NCBI GenBank assembly: GCA_020445255.1
Contig: JAGRGY010000024.1
Location: 1 to 64,000, forward strand
From: Gammaproteobacteria bacterium
GTDB taxonomy: Bacteria; Pseudomonadota; Gammaproteobacteria; Chromatiales; Chromatiaceae
Direction of reading: 5' to 3'
Length of the DNA stretch: 64,000 nt
The position numbers and the translations under genes were made by a program. Shown here piece by piece: positions 47,936-57,783 of the stretch. Position 1 is the first letter of the stretch, and each line of letters opens with the position of its first letter. Under the pieces are notes generated by a model that saw only the letters and a program-made list of their open reading frames with translations, was not told where the DNA came from and ran no database searches.

Positions 47936-48889
47936 TCAGAACGCCGCGGCCTCGGCCTCGAGGAAGGCACCGTTGATGTGCTTGCCGAGCTCGATATCGA
48001 AGCCTGCCCAGTTCTTCCACGGCTCGAGCTTCGGTTCGAGCAGCGGACGCATCTCGAAGTCGCTGAGCCCCTCGGCAACGGCCTGCTGCGCGGTACCGTA
48101 GACGTTGCTCAGGTAGTCACGGTAGCGCTCTGCCACCTCGCGCCCGCCCGTCGGCCCGTGCCCGGGGACGAACACCGTCGCGCCGGTTTCCAGGGCATTT
48201 TCGAGCGCCTGGATATTGCCGGCAAAGCTGCCGCCCTCCAGACGCAGGATGCGGCCGTGACCGGCGTTGTCGCCAAGGAACATCACGCCAGGCTCCCGCA
48301 CCAGAATCATGATGTCGGTGTCGGTGTGTGCCTTGTCGTTGTTCATGATCGCGTAGGTAAACCCACCGATGACCAGCTGATCGCCGTCCTTCACCGGGTG
48401 GTCGGGCTTGACCACCTCGGTACCGGCGGTAGCGTTCCCGGTCATCTGCAGCATCAGCTGTATCCACTGGGTGCCGGCGCCGGCCAGCACCTTGGGGCCG
48501 ACCCGCTCGTGGCCGTAGATCGGCACGTCCGGGTACCTCGCGCGGATCGCCTGGTTGCCGAGCCAGTGGTCGCCATGAATGTGCGTGTTGAATACGGCCA
48601 GGACCGGCTTGTCGGTGATCGTGTCGATGCGGGCGAGCACCATCTCGCCGACCTGCACGCTGCTGCCAGGATCGACGACCACGACGCCGGCGTCGTTGAC
48701 GATGAACGCCGGGTTGTTCATGAATCCCTGGTTCGACGGCGATGGCAGCTCGGTCGGACCGTGGATCACGTACACACCGGGAGCGATCTGCTCGGGAGGC
48801 CATTCGCCGCGGATCGGTGCCGCCTTCTGCAAGGCCCAGGCCGCACCCGCGACCAGCACCAGTCCAATCATCCAGCGTCGCTTCAGCAT
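47936..48889 (-). CDS. Periplasmic metallo-beta-lactamase-fold hydrolase (SoxH-like)
   Basis: A 317-residue protein with an N-terminal signal/anchor (about 7-21) and the zinc motif THIHGDHWLGN, with further ligands in GHGRIL and VPGHGPTGG. VVVVDPGSS and DIMILVREPGVMFLGDNA are MBL-fold strands. It resembles SoxH and quinoprotein-relay metallohydrolases; with SQR elsewhere in the window a thiol or sulfur role is possible but unproven. It follows argG by 18 bases. Confidence 0.82.
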   Translation of the reverse strand: MLKRRWMIGLVLVAGAAWALQKAAPIRGEWPPEQIAPGVYVIHGPTELPSPSNQGFMNNPAFIVNDAGVVVVDPGSSVQVGEMVLARIDTITDKPVLAVFNTHIHGDHWLGNQAIRARYPDVPIYGHERVGPKVLAGAGTQWIQLMLQMTGNATAGTEVVKPDHPVKDGDQLVIGGFTYAIMNNDKAHTDTDIMILVREPGVMFLGDNAGHGRILRLEGGSFAGNIQALENALETGATVFVPGHGPTGGREVAERYRDYLSNVYGTAQQAVAEGLSDFEMRPLLEPKLEPWKNWAGFDIELGKHINGAFLEAEAAAF

Positions 48890-48907
48890 CGTCTATCTCC
48901 CCGCCTG

Positions 48908-50128
<1,221 letters not shown>

Positions 50129-50310
50129 GGATTTCCCCTGTGGAAAAAAGCAAAAACGAAGGGGCGGGAGTATAAACCGTCGGCCTGCGTCGCGGGTGAC
50201 CCGCCCGACCGCTCAAGTAATCGGCCCGGCCACCGATGTGATGGGGAACACCCGTCGTCCAAGCGGGAGGCCAACCCGATGCCCGGCCATGCCGGGGGGA
50301 GAGACCAGCG

Positions 50311-51240
50311 ATGCCACGGCCCCGGCAGCATGGGTCGACCGATTCGGTGTTGCACAGCAACGAAGTGGCCGGTACCCGGCTCGAACTGCTGCTGTTCCAC
50401 ACCAGCGACGCACAGGTTTTCGGCATCAACGTCTTCAAGGTGCAGGAGATCATCCCGTTCCAGCGCCTGACCCAGGTGCCGGGCATGCACCCCCTGGTTC
50501 GCGGGGTCGCGCACCTGCGCGGCCGCAACATGCCGGTCATCGACCTGGCCGTCGCGATCGGCAAGTCACCTTACCCCGACCTGCAGCGCACCAATATCGT
50601 CATCACCGAGTTCAACCGATCGGTGCAAGGCTTTCTCGTCGGCGGCGTGGACCGGATCGTTCACACCAGCTGGGACCGTGTGCTGCAACCACCGCGGGCC
50701 GTCGGTCGCAACACCTATATCACCTCGGTCACCCGGATCGACGAGCAGACAATCACGATCCTCGACGTCGAGCGGGTGTTCGACGAGGTGACCAAGACCG
50801 ACACCCACGTCTCCGAGCGGATCACCGTGGACGGTCGCGGCCGCGGGCACCGGGTGCTGGTGGTCGACGATTCCCGCGTCGCGCGCAACCAGATACAACG
50901 CGCGCTGGAGCAGATCGGCGTCGAGTGCGAACTGTGCGTCGACGGCAGAGAGGCGCTGATGCGTCTGCAGGAACTCCAGGCACGCGGTATCGAAGTGGGT
51001 GCGCGCTTCTCGCTGGTGATCTCGGATATCGAGATGCCAAAGATGGATGGATACCAGCTGACCACGGCGATCCGCGCCATGCCGGCGACATCCGACCTCT
51101 ACGTATTGCTGCATTCCTCGATCAGCGGCGAGTTCAACTACGACATGGTCAAACGGACCGGCGCCAACCGGTTCATACAGAAGTACAGTGCGGACGATCT
51201 TGCCGCCGCAGTCCTCGAGCACATCAACGACCCCGACTGA
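50311..51240 (+). CDS. cheV: Chemotaxis protein CheV
   Basis: A 309-residue protein with a CheW-like coupling domain (about 20-160; FGINVFKVQEIIPFQ, VRGVAHLRGRNMPVIDL) and a receiver domain (about 180-305; VLVVDDSRVARNQIQ, phospho-acceptor D in LVISDIEMPKMDGYQL, K in RFIQKYSADDL). CheV couples receptors to CheA and adapts by phosphorylation. It is isolated from other che genes, as is common for cheV. It implies that the organism is motile. Confidence 0.93.
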   Translation: MPRPRQHGSTDSVLHSNEVAGTRLELLLFHTSDAQVFGINVFKVQEIIPFQRLTQVPGMHPLVRGVAHLRGRNMPVIDLAVAIGKSPYPDLQRTNIVITEFNRSVQGFLVGGVDRIVHTSWDRVLQPPRAVGRNTYITSVTRIDEQTITILDVERVFDEVTKTDTHVSERITVDGRGRGHRVLVVDDSRVARNQIQRALEQIGVECELCVDGREALMRLQELQARGIEVGARFSLVISDIEMPKMDGYQLTTAIRAMPATSDLYVLLHSSISGEFNYDMVKRTGANRFIQKYSADDLAAAVLEHINDPD

Positions 51241-51355
51241 CGAGGCCCCTGCCGCCAAGGCGGCGATCAGGCAAACGCCCGTCCTCAGATCAAGGCGCAT
51301 CCACCGGCAAACTGCAATACTGCACGTCTATGTGCACGCAGCGCAGGAAACCCCG

Positions 51356-52513
51356 ATGAACAAGACCCGACGAGTCGTCATCTGGACCCTGGTCCTGATC
51401 GCCGCCAGCATGGCCTTGTGGTGGTGGAGCGCGCGTACCAAGCCGATCGCGGTCGCGATGGCCGCGGTGGCGCGTGGCACCGTCGAGAAGACCGTCGCCA
51501 ACACCCGTGCCGGCACCGTTACCGCGTGCCGGCGCGCCAAGCTGTCGCCGAGCGCCGGCGGCCAGATCGCGCAGCTGCCGGTGCACGAGGGCGACAAGGT
51601 CAAACAGGGCCAGCTGCTGCTCGAACTGTGGAACAAGGACCTGGTCGCCCAGCTCGAACTGACGCGCCAGGAGGCGGCGAGCGCTGCGGCCACGGCGCGC
51701 GCACGCTGCATCGAGGCCGACCAGGCGCACCGCGAGGCCGACCGCCAGAGCAAACTGCTCGGCCGCAAGCTGGTGTCCGAGGAACAGGCCGACCAGTCGC
51801 TGTCGTCGGCACAGGCCGCCGACGCCGCGTGTGAAGCCGCGCGGGCGACCGCCGCGGTCAACGAGGCGCGCGTCGGCGTAACCGCGGCGACGCTGGAAAA
51901 GACCCGGCTGATCGCGCCGTTCGACGGCGTCGTCGCCGAGATCAACGGCGAGCTCAACGAATACGTGACGCCGTCGCCGATCGGCATCGCGACACCACCG
52001 GCCGTCGATCTGATCGACAATGGCTGTTTCTATCTGAGCGCGCCGATCGACGAGGTCGACGTCGCCGACGTGGCGCTCGGGCAGAGCGCGCGCGTCACGC
52101 TCGACGCGTTCGGCAAGCGCCGCTTCGACGGCCGCGTGCGGCGCATTGCCGACTACGTGCTCGATGCCGAAAAGCAGGCGCGCACCGTCGATGTCGAGGT
52201 CGAGTTCGTCAATGCCGACGACATCCGGCAGCTGCTTGCCGGTTACTCGGCCGACGTCGAGATCATCCTCGACGTGCGCCGCGACACGCTGCGCATCCCG
52301 ACCGAGGCGCTGATCGAGGGACGCCAGGTATATCGCTACAACGCCGCCGACAAAACGGTCGAAAAGCGCGACGTGAAGACCGGCGTCAGCAATTGGGACC
52401 ACACCGAGATCCTCGACGGTCTCGCCGCGGGCGACCTCGTCGTGACCTCGGTCGGCCGCGAGGGCCTCGACGACGGGGTCGCCGTCAGGCGCGAGACGGA
52501 CGCCGCCAAATGA
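51356..52513 (+). CDS. Periplasmic adaptor (HlyD/MacA-like) of an ABC exporter
   Basis: A 385-residue membrane-fusion protein with an N-terminal anchor (about 6-23), a lipoyl/barrel domain starting near residue 40 (KLSPSAGGQIAQLPVHEGDKVKQG), an alpha-helical hairpin (about 85-185) and a C-terminal beta-barrel (ERRPIDEV-like ISAPIDEVDVADV region). AGGA precedes the ATG. It heads a four-gene operon with an ATPase and two permeases, the MacAB plan with split permeases. Confidence 0.85.
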   Translation: MNKTRRVVIWTLVLIAASMALWWWSARTKPIAVAMAAVARGTVEKTVANTRAGTVTACRRAKLSPSAGGQIAQLPVHEGDKVKQGQLLLELWNKDLVAQLELTRQEAASAAATARARCIEADQAHREADRQSKLLGRKLVSEEQADQSLSSAQAADAACEAARATAAVNEARVGVTAATLEKTRLIAPFDGVVAEINGELNEYVTPSPIGIATPPAVDLIDNGCFYLSAPIDEVDVADVALGQSARVTLDAFGKRRFDGRVRRIADYVLDAEKQARTVDVEVEFVNADDIRQLLAGYSADVEIILDVRRDTLRIPTEALIEGRQVYRYNAADKTVEKRDVKTGVSNWDHTEILDGLAAGDLVVTSVGREGLDDGVAVRRETDAAK

Positions 52514-53193
52514 TCGTGCTCGACCGCATCGAGCGCGACTTCACGGTCGGCGACGAGACCGTGCATGCACTCGACCAGGTCTCGCTCGAATTCAGTGTCG
52601 GCGACTACGTCTCGGTGATGGGTCCTTCGGGATCCGGCAAGTCGACGCTGTTGAACGTGCTCGGACTGCTCGACCGTCCGAGCGGCGGCAGCTACCGGCT
52701 GCAGGGCACCGAGACGACCACGCTGAGCGAGGAAGGTCGCGCGGCGCTGCGCCGCGCGCACATCGGTTTCGTGTTCCAGGCCTTCCACCTGATCCCGCGC
52801 CTGACCGCCGCCGACAACATCGCGCTGCCGATGGTGTTGGCCGGTGTCGCGCCGAAGGAACGCACGCAGCGCGTAGCCGAGGTATTGGCGTCGCTCGACC
52901 TCGCCGATCGCGCCCACCACCGACCCGACCAGTTGTCCGGCGGCCAGCGCCAGCGCGTCGCGATCGCACGCGCCGTGGTCATGCGACCCACCCTGCTGCT
53001 GGCCGACGAGCCGACCGGCAACCTCGACCAGCACGCCGGCAGCGAGGTCATCGCGCTGATCGAGCAGCTGAATGCGGGTGGCATCACGCTGATCGTCGTC
53101 ACCCACGACCAGGCGATCGGCCGGCGCGCGCGGCGGCGCATCCGCATGGTCGACGGCCGCATCGACAGCGACGATACGGATGAGGCTGCCTGA
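52510..53193 (+). CDS. ABC transporter ATP-binding protein, MacB/LolD type
   Basis: A 227-residue ATPase with Walker A GPSGSGKST, Q-loop VFQAFHLIPRLT, signature LSGGQRQR, Walker B LLLADEPTGNLD and H-loop VVTHDQ. The ATG overlaps the adaptor stop (ATGA) and its end overlaps the first permease by 14 bases. It would energise export by the two FtsX-type permeases. Confidence 0.93.
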   Translation: MIVLDRIERDFTVGDETVHALDQVSLEFSVGDYVSVMGPSGSGKSTLLNVLGLLDRPSGGSYRLQGTETTTLSEEGRAALRRAHIGFVFQAFHLIPRLTAADNIALPMVLAGVAPKERTQRVAEVLASLDLADRAHHRPDQLSGGQRQRVAIARAVVMRPTLLLADEPTGNLDQHAGSEVIALIEQLNAGGITLIVVTHDQAIGRRARRRIRMVDGRIDSDDTDEAA

Positions 53194-54385
53194 CCTGCTC
53201 GCCTTTGCCGGTCGGTCGTTGTCCGGCACCCGGACACGCACCGTCATGATGCTGCTGGCGATGAGCATCGGCGTCGCGTCGGTCGTCGTGCTGACCGCGC
53301 TCGGCGAAGGCGCGCGGCGCTACGTCGTCGGCGAGTTCGCATCGCTCGGCACCCACCTGTTGATCATGCTGCCAGGCCGCACCGAAACCACCGGCGGCGC
53401 GCCACCGCTGTTCGGCGAGACACCACGCGACCTGACGCTCGACGACGCGCTGGCACTGCTGCGCGAGCGCAGCATTCGGCGCATCGCACCGCTCACGGTA
53501 GGCAACGCGCCGGTGTCGTTCGGCAGTCGCGAGCGCGAGGTGACGGTGATCGGCGCCACCCACGACTTCTTCCCGATCCGTCACCTGACGATCGGCAGCG
53601 GCCAGGCATTGCCGGCGATCGATCCGCAGCGCGGCGCGACGGTCGCGGTGATCGGGTCCGGGCTGCGCCGCGAACTGTTCGGCAGCCAACAGGTGCTGGG
53701 GCAGTGGGTGCGCATCAACGACCGCCGCTTTCGCGTCATCGGCGTGATCGGCGAAGGCGGCGAATCGCTCGGTCAGAATCTCGACGACATGATCGTGATC
53801 CCGGTCGCGTCGGCGCAGAGCCTGTTCGACTCGCCGTCGCTGTTCCGCATCCTGATCGAGGCGCGCAGCAAGGACGACATCGCACGCGCCAAGCAGGCCG
53901 CGCGCGAGATCATCCGCCAGCGCCACGACGGCGAGGACGACGTCACGATCATCACGCAGGATGCGCTGCTCAGTACGTTCGACAAGATCCTGCGCGCGCT
54001 GACCTACACGGTCGGCGGCATCGCCGCGATCAGCCTCGCCGTCGCCGGCATCCTGATCATGAACGTGATGCTGGTCGCGGTATCGCAGCGGGTCGCCGAG
54101 ATCGGGCTGATGAAGGCGCTCGGTGCGTCGCGCGGCCAAGTACTTCGGATCTTCCTGGTCGAGGCCGTGATGCTGGCCGCGAGCGGCGCGCTGACCGGCC
54201 TGCTGATCGCGGCCGCCGGCATCGGCGTGCTGCGCCACCTGTTCCCGGCATTCCCGCTCAGCGCGCCGTTATGGGCGCCACTGGCCGCGGTCGCGGTCGC
54301 GGTCGGCGCCGGGCTGCTGTTCGGCGTGCTGCCGGCGCGGCGTGCGGCGCGCCTCGACCCGGTCCAGGCCCTGACGGGGCGGTGA
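53180..54385 (+). CDS. FtsX-like ABC permease, first of two
   Basis: A 401-residue permease of the MacB/FtsX type: TM1 (about 18-40), a periplasmic domain (about 45-270; LIMLPGRTETTGG, IGSGLRRELFGSQQVLGQWVRI) and three C-terminal TM helices (about 280-400; NVMLVAVSQRVAEIGLMKALGA). Ends ARLDPVQALTGR as in the family. With the second permease it would form a heterodimer. Confidence 0.9.
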   Translation: MRLPDLLAFAGRSLSGTRTRTVMMLLAMSIGVASVVVLTALGEGARRYVVGEFASLGTHLLIMLPGRTETTGGAPPLFGETPRDLTLDDALALLRERSIRRIAPLTVGNAPVSFGSREREVTVIGATHDFFPIRHLTIGSGQALPAIDPQRGATVAVIGSGLRRELFGSQQVLGQWVRINDRRFRVIGVIGEGGESLGQNLDDMIVIPVASAQSLFDSPSLFRILIEARSKDDIARAKQAAREIIRQRHDGEDDVTIITQDALLSTFDKILRALTYTVGGIAAISLAVAGILIMNVMLVAVSQRVAEIGLMKALGASRGQVLRIFLVEAVMLAASGALTGLLIAAAGIGVLRHLFPAFPLSAPLWAPLAAVAVAVGAGLLFGVLPARRAARLDPVQALTGR

Positions 54386-54389
54386 CGCA

Positions 54390-55589
54390 ATGCGCATGAC
54401 CGACCTGATCGAATTGACCGGCAGCGCGATCCTCGCGCAGCGCACCCGCAGCCTGCTGACCGGGCTCGGCATCGCGGTCGGCATCGCCGCGGTCGTGCTG
54501 CTGACCGCAATCGGCGAAGGCGTGCAGCGCTTCGTCGTGCAGGAGTTCACCCAGTTCGGCACCAACCTGATCGCGGTGTCGCCGGGCAAGACCGAGACCT
54601 TCGGCGTATCCGGCGCGATGATCAGCAGCGTACGCCCGCTCAGCCTCGACGACGCCCAGGACCTCGCCCGCCTGCCGCAGGTGCGCGCCGTGGTGCCGTT
54701 CATCCAGGGCAACGCCGAGGTCGAGGCGGCGGGACTCAGCCGGCGTACGACAGTGTTCGGCACCGGTGCCGCGGTACCCGAAGTCTGGCAGATCAGGCCG
54801 ACACTCGGCCGCTTCCTGCCCGATGACGAGCCGCGTCGTGCACGTGCGTTCGCGGTGCTCGGCAGCAAACTGCAGCAGGAGCTGTTCGGCACACGCTCAC
54901 CGCTCGGCGAACGCATCCGCATCGGCGGCGAGAGCTATCGCATCGTCGGCGCGATGGAGCCGAAGGGCCAGATGCTCGGCTTTGATCTCGACGACACCGT
55001 GTACATCCCGGTCGGTCGTGCGATGGCGATGTTTGACCGCGAGGGTCTGATGGAGGTCGACATGCTGTACGACGAGACCGCCGATGCCGCGGCGCTCGCC
55101 GACACGATCCGCAAACGCCTGGTCGCGCGCCATGGCAACGAGGACTTCACGATCGTGACCCAGGACCAGATGCTCGACGTGCTCGGTTCGGTGCTCGACG
55201 TGCTGACGCTCGCGGTCGGCGCGCTCGGCGCGATATCGCTGCTGGTCGGCGGCATCGGCATCCTGACCATCATGACGATCTCGGTCAACGAACGTACCGG
55301 CGAGGTCGGCCTGCTGCGCGCGCTCGGGGCGCAGCGGCGACAGGTGATCCTGCTGTTTCTCGGCGAGGCGGTCGCGCTGTCGGTCGCCGGCGGCCTGGTG
55401 GGACTTGTCGCGGGCGCCGGCGGCGCCTGGCTGATCGGCGCCGCGATACCCGGACTGCCGACGCACGTCGCGTGGGGCTTCGTCGCACTCGCGCTGGCGA
55501 TCTCGTTCGTGATCGGCCTGCTGGCCGGCGTGCTGCCGGCGTCGCGCGCAGCGCGGCTGGATCCGGTGGCGGCGTTGCGCGACGAGTGA
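54390..55589 (+). CDS. FtsX-like ABC permease, second of two
   Basis: A 399-residue paralogue of the preceding permease, with the same topology: TM1 (about 22-42), a MacB-type periplasmic core (LIAVSPGKTETFG, FAVLGSKLQQELFGTRSPLGERI) and three C-terminal TM helices with ERTGEVGLLRALGAQRRQV. It starts 4 bases after its partner. The exported substrate is unknown; an envelope lipid, siderophore or antimicrobial is possible. Confidence 0.9.
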   Translation: MRMTDLIELTGSAILAQRTRSLLTGLGIAVGIAAVVLLTAIGEGVQRFVVQEFTQFGTNLIAVSPGKTETFGVSGAMISSVRPLSLDDAQDLARLPQVRAVVPFIQGNAEVEAAGLSRRTTVFGTGAAVPEVWQIRPTLGRFLPDDEPRRARAFAVLGSKLQQELFGTRSPLGERIRIGGESYRIVGAMEPKGQMLGFDLDDTVYIPVGRAMAMFDREGLMEVDMLYDETADAAALADTIRKRLVARHGNEDFTIVTQDQMLDVLGSVLDVLTLAVGALGAISLLVGGIGILTIMTISVNERTGEVGLLRALGAQRRQVILLFLGEAVALSVAGGLVGLVAGAGGAWLIGAAIPGLPTHVAWGFVALALAISFVIGLLAGVLPASRAARLDPVAALRDE

Positions 55590-55854
55590 AAGCGTTGTCG
55601 ATGATGGCAACGTCATCGGTCCACGCGCACGAGGTTCTTTCGCTGCGACCGAGGTCCGCGACAAACCGATCATCCGGGTCGTCAAATCAGCTCGCGCCGG
55701 ATGTCGGCGTCAAGAATGCTGCGGCTCTATTGGATCCGCGAAACCGTGCGAGTCAACAATGGCGGGTTTCGACCAGGAGCTGTCCTACACTGCACCCAGA
55801 CAACAGAACTCGGTCTTCTCGAAAGCAGACATCCTGCATTCAGATCCCACCGAG

Positions 55855-55883
55855 GCCACCGTCCCAGGAAAAGGTTCGGCCAG
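55855..55883 (+). repeat. Direct repeat, left copy, bounding an AT-rich patch
   Basis: The 29 bases from GCCACCGTCCC to GTTCGGCCAG match 57557-57585 at 27 of 29 positions in the same orientation. It sits at the start of a sharp drop in GC content. The region 55590-56298 holds only short frames and no gene I can support. Confidence 0.6.
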
Positions 55884-56009
55884 GAGTGGTTCGTCTGCAT
55901 TTTCTGCGGAGGTAGAGAGGTATGAACCTGGTGTGGCGACAATTACGCCGACACTCACGATCGCCAGAGAAGATCACGCTTTTCGCGCAGCCTCACGCTA
56001 TTAGAATAA

Positions 56010-56228
56010 GGCAGCACTGGTGAATATACCTTTGCACTCGGGTTTCCCGCTGCCAGCTGGACTTCGCTTGAGACCAATACAAATGGATGGCCTGATTCGC
56101 GTATTGGTGGGTCGGGGCTTTGTCCCGCTTTATGGACAAGCACCCCAGACGGATATGTTTTCAAGTGCAACATAACCGAGGGCGGGGTATTGCGCCCGAC
56201 AATGGGCGAGGTTTTCCCCGGCTTTTAA
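56010..56228 (+). pseudogene. Open frame fragment, likely 3' remnant of an acquired gene
   Basis: 72 codons are open between a TAA at 56007 and a TAA at 56226, with protein-like composition (ending RPTMGEVFPGF; Trp and Cys residues present). There is no start codon or ribosome site at the 5' end. It lies in the AT-rich patch. I cannot name the parent family. It may be chance. Confidence 0.25.
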
Positions 56229-56298
56229 GATACGATCTATTTCTTCATCCCATCAGCTGGTGAAGTCGATTTCCAGCATCCACTGAATGTGTTGTGGC

Positions 56299-56886
56299 CT
56301 AATTTGACTCCACAGTGCTTGGCACGTTTCCAGCCCTCAGTTCCTCGATAGCGTCCGAGAGTAATTTTAATAGCTTTTTACGTCTTCGAATAATTGCGTA
56401 GAAAAAGTACGCGCACAGTCCCACCATGATCACGGAACCGACATCCACCCCATCCATTAAAATTAACGCGAAACCTCCCAAAGCGAGAAATATTGATAGG
56501 ATTCCCCAATAGGCGTGTCCAATTGGACCGGCAATAAAATTACGTTCATCTTTGTTGAGACCCCAGTTGTCCGTAGTATGGTTGTAAAATGCCAGGTAGT
56601 CGGGTCTTTCTTTGTTATTTACCTGCCCCCAGAAACTTGTCACACGGTCTCCATTTTTTACCGGGGCGGCATAAGCTGGAGCCGTAATTTGCATTATTCT
56701 GCCATCGTCAAGATTTAGCGCGAATTCAATCCAGTGCGAGGTGCGCTGTGTGGTGGTACGTTTGTCGTAGTCTACGGTAGTTTGTGTTTGTGTGGACTTT
56801 TGGGAGCCAGACACTGTGCCCGTATTCCCCCTAAGTTCCACTTTACTCATTCCAATCTTCGCACTGCCAAATGGTATATATGCCAT
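56299..56886 (-). CDS. AT-rich island protein with two TM segments, unknown function
   Basis: A 195-residue protein with a polar, Thr/Gln-rich N-terminal half (TGTVSGSQKSTQTQTTVDYD), a folded middle (HWIEFALNLDDGRIMQI, NGDRVTSFWGQV), two TM helices (about 123-140 and 145-162) and a basic C-terminal tail. Codon use is clearly more AT-rich than that of neighbouring genes, pointing to acquisition. AGGAG lies 8 bases before the ATG at 56886. I recognise no family; the N-terminal domain could read an extracellular or cytosolic ligand. Confidence 0.65.
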   Translation of the reverse strand: MAYIPFGSAKIGMSKVELRGNTGTVSGSQKSTQTQTTVDYDKRTTTQRTSHWIEFALNLDDGRIMQITAPAYAAPVKNGDRVTSFWGQVNNKERPDYLAFYNHTTDNWGLNKDERNFIAGPIGHAYWGILSIFLALGGFALILMDGVDVGSVIMVGLCAYFFYAIIRRRKKLLKLLSDAIEELRAGNVPSTVESN

Positions 56887-57042
56887 TGTTATTCTCCTTG
56901 ACATATTTGAATAAAACCGTGATGCCTCAACGGTAACTGACAGCTGTTCGGCAGATTTGTGAAATAATAAGCCTGCTTATAAGACGATTAAAAGGGTTTT
57001 CTGGACCTTTGGGTTGTCCAGTATCATATCCAGTCAGTTAAT

Positions 57043-57144
57043 CATCAGTCCGGCTTCAGTCTCCACGCCTGGGTGGTCGCCCTGACCCACCAACGCAACA
57101 AGGCACAACGGCTGTGCCGCTTGGCTTGGCGTTACAAAACCTGA
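57043..57144 (+). pseudogene. Transposase remnant (Y2/IS91-like signature)
   Basis: A short open stretch reads HQSGFSLHAWVVALTHQ, then RNKAQRLCRLAWRYKT and a stop. GFSLHA followed by R-x-LCR is the pattern of the zinc/Y2 putative transposases (IS91/IS801 group: GFSLHA...LERLCRY). Only about 33 codons survive; no flanking catalytic Tyr pair is visible. It lies in the AT-rich patch. The remaining bases from 56887 to 57783 hold no gene I can support. Confidence 0.45.
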
Positions 57145-57556
57145 CTTTTATCCTGATCATTCTCTTTTGCTACTTCGACAATCAAGCGTCTGAACCACTG
57201 GTGCAGGGCATTCTGTAGTAGCAGTGGACTTCAGGCCATCTGTAATTCAAAAACGGGTATGTCAAAAGGTGGTTTGCGAATCGCCGGCGATTGGTTATTT
57301 CGCTCGAGCAAGGCGGAATTAGCCGGCAAGGCGGCAATCAAATCTTTCTGCTTGGCAGGCAGGCGCAACCTGGTAATGCCAGGTGAAGACCGAGATTTTG
57401 CGTTTGTGGCCGTGGTCGGCCAGTGCTTCGTCTACCCAGCCGAGGCGTTGCTTGTCTTCGGGTGACATCCCTACCCCGGCGCCAATACCGGTTTTGCTGA
57501 CCCGGACATGACGTGCCCGCGTGAATTGATTCGAAATTGGTAGGTTATCCCCTTGA

Positions 57557-57585
57557 GCCACCGCCCCAGGAAAATGTTCGGCCAG
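57557..57585 (+). repeat. Direct repeat, right copy, bounding the AT-rich patch
   Basis: Partner of 55855-55883 (27 of 29 identical, same orientation, 1.7 kb apart). GC content returns to chromosomal values just beyond it. It may be a duplicated attachment or target sequence left by an integrated element, or part of two related remnants. Confidence 0.6.
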
Positions 57586-57783
57586 AACCACCTGCACGTG
57601 GTCACCGTGGACGATGTCTGCTTTGCGGCGTCGCCTCAGCCCGCCGGGTTCGAAGTGGAAGGACTGGTCATGGCCGCAGGCAGGCATTCCCCCTGCGTCG
57701 AGTAACCTCCGCTTTCGCCAAATCCTGCGTCGAGGCCAAACGCAATGGTGACGTCCGCTCTGGTCGCGTTGCAGACCAATGCC

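Noticed and set aside
57319..57687. A 122-codon minus-strand frame in the AT-rich patch
   Set aside because: No ribosome site or family signature, and it runs across the direct repeat; could not be supported as a gene.
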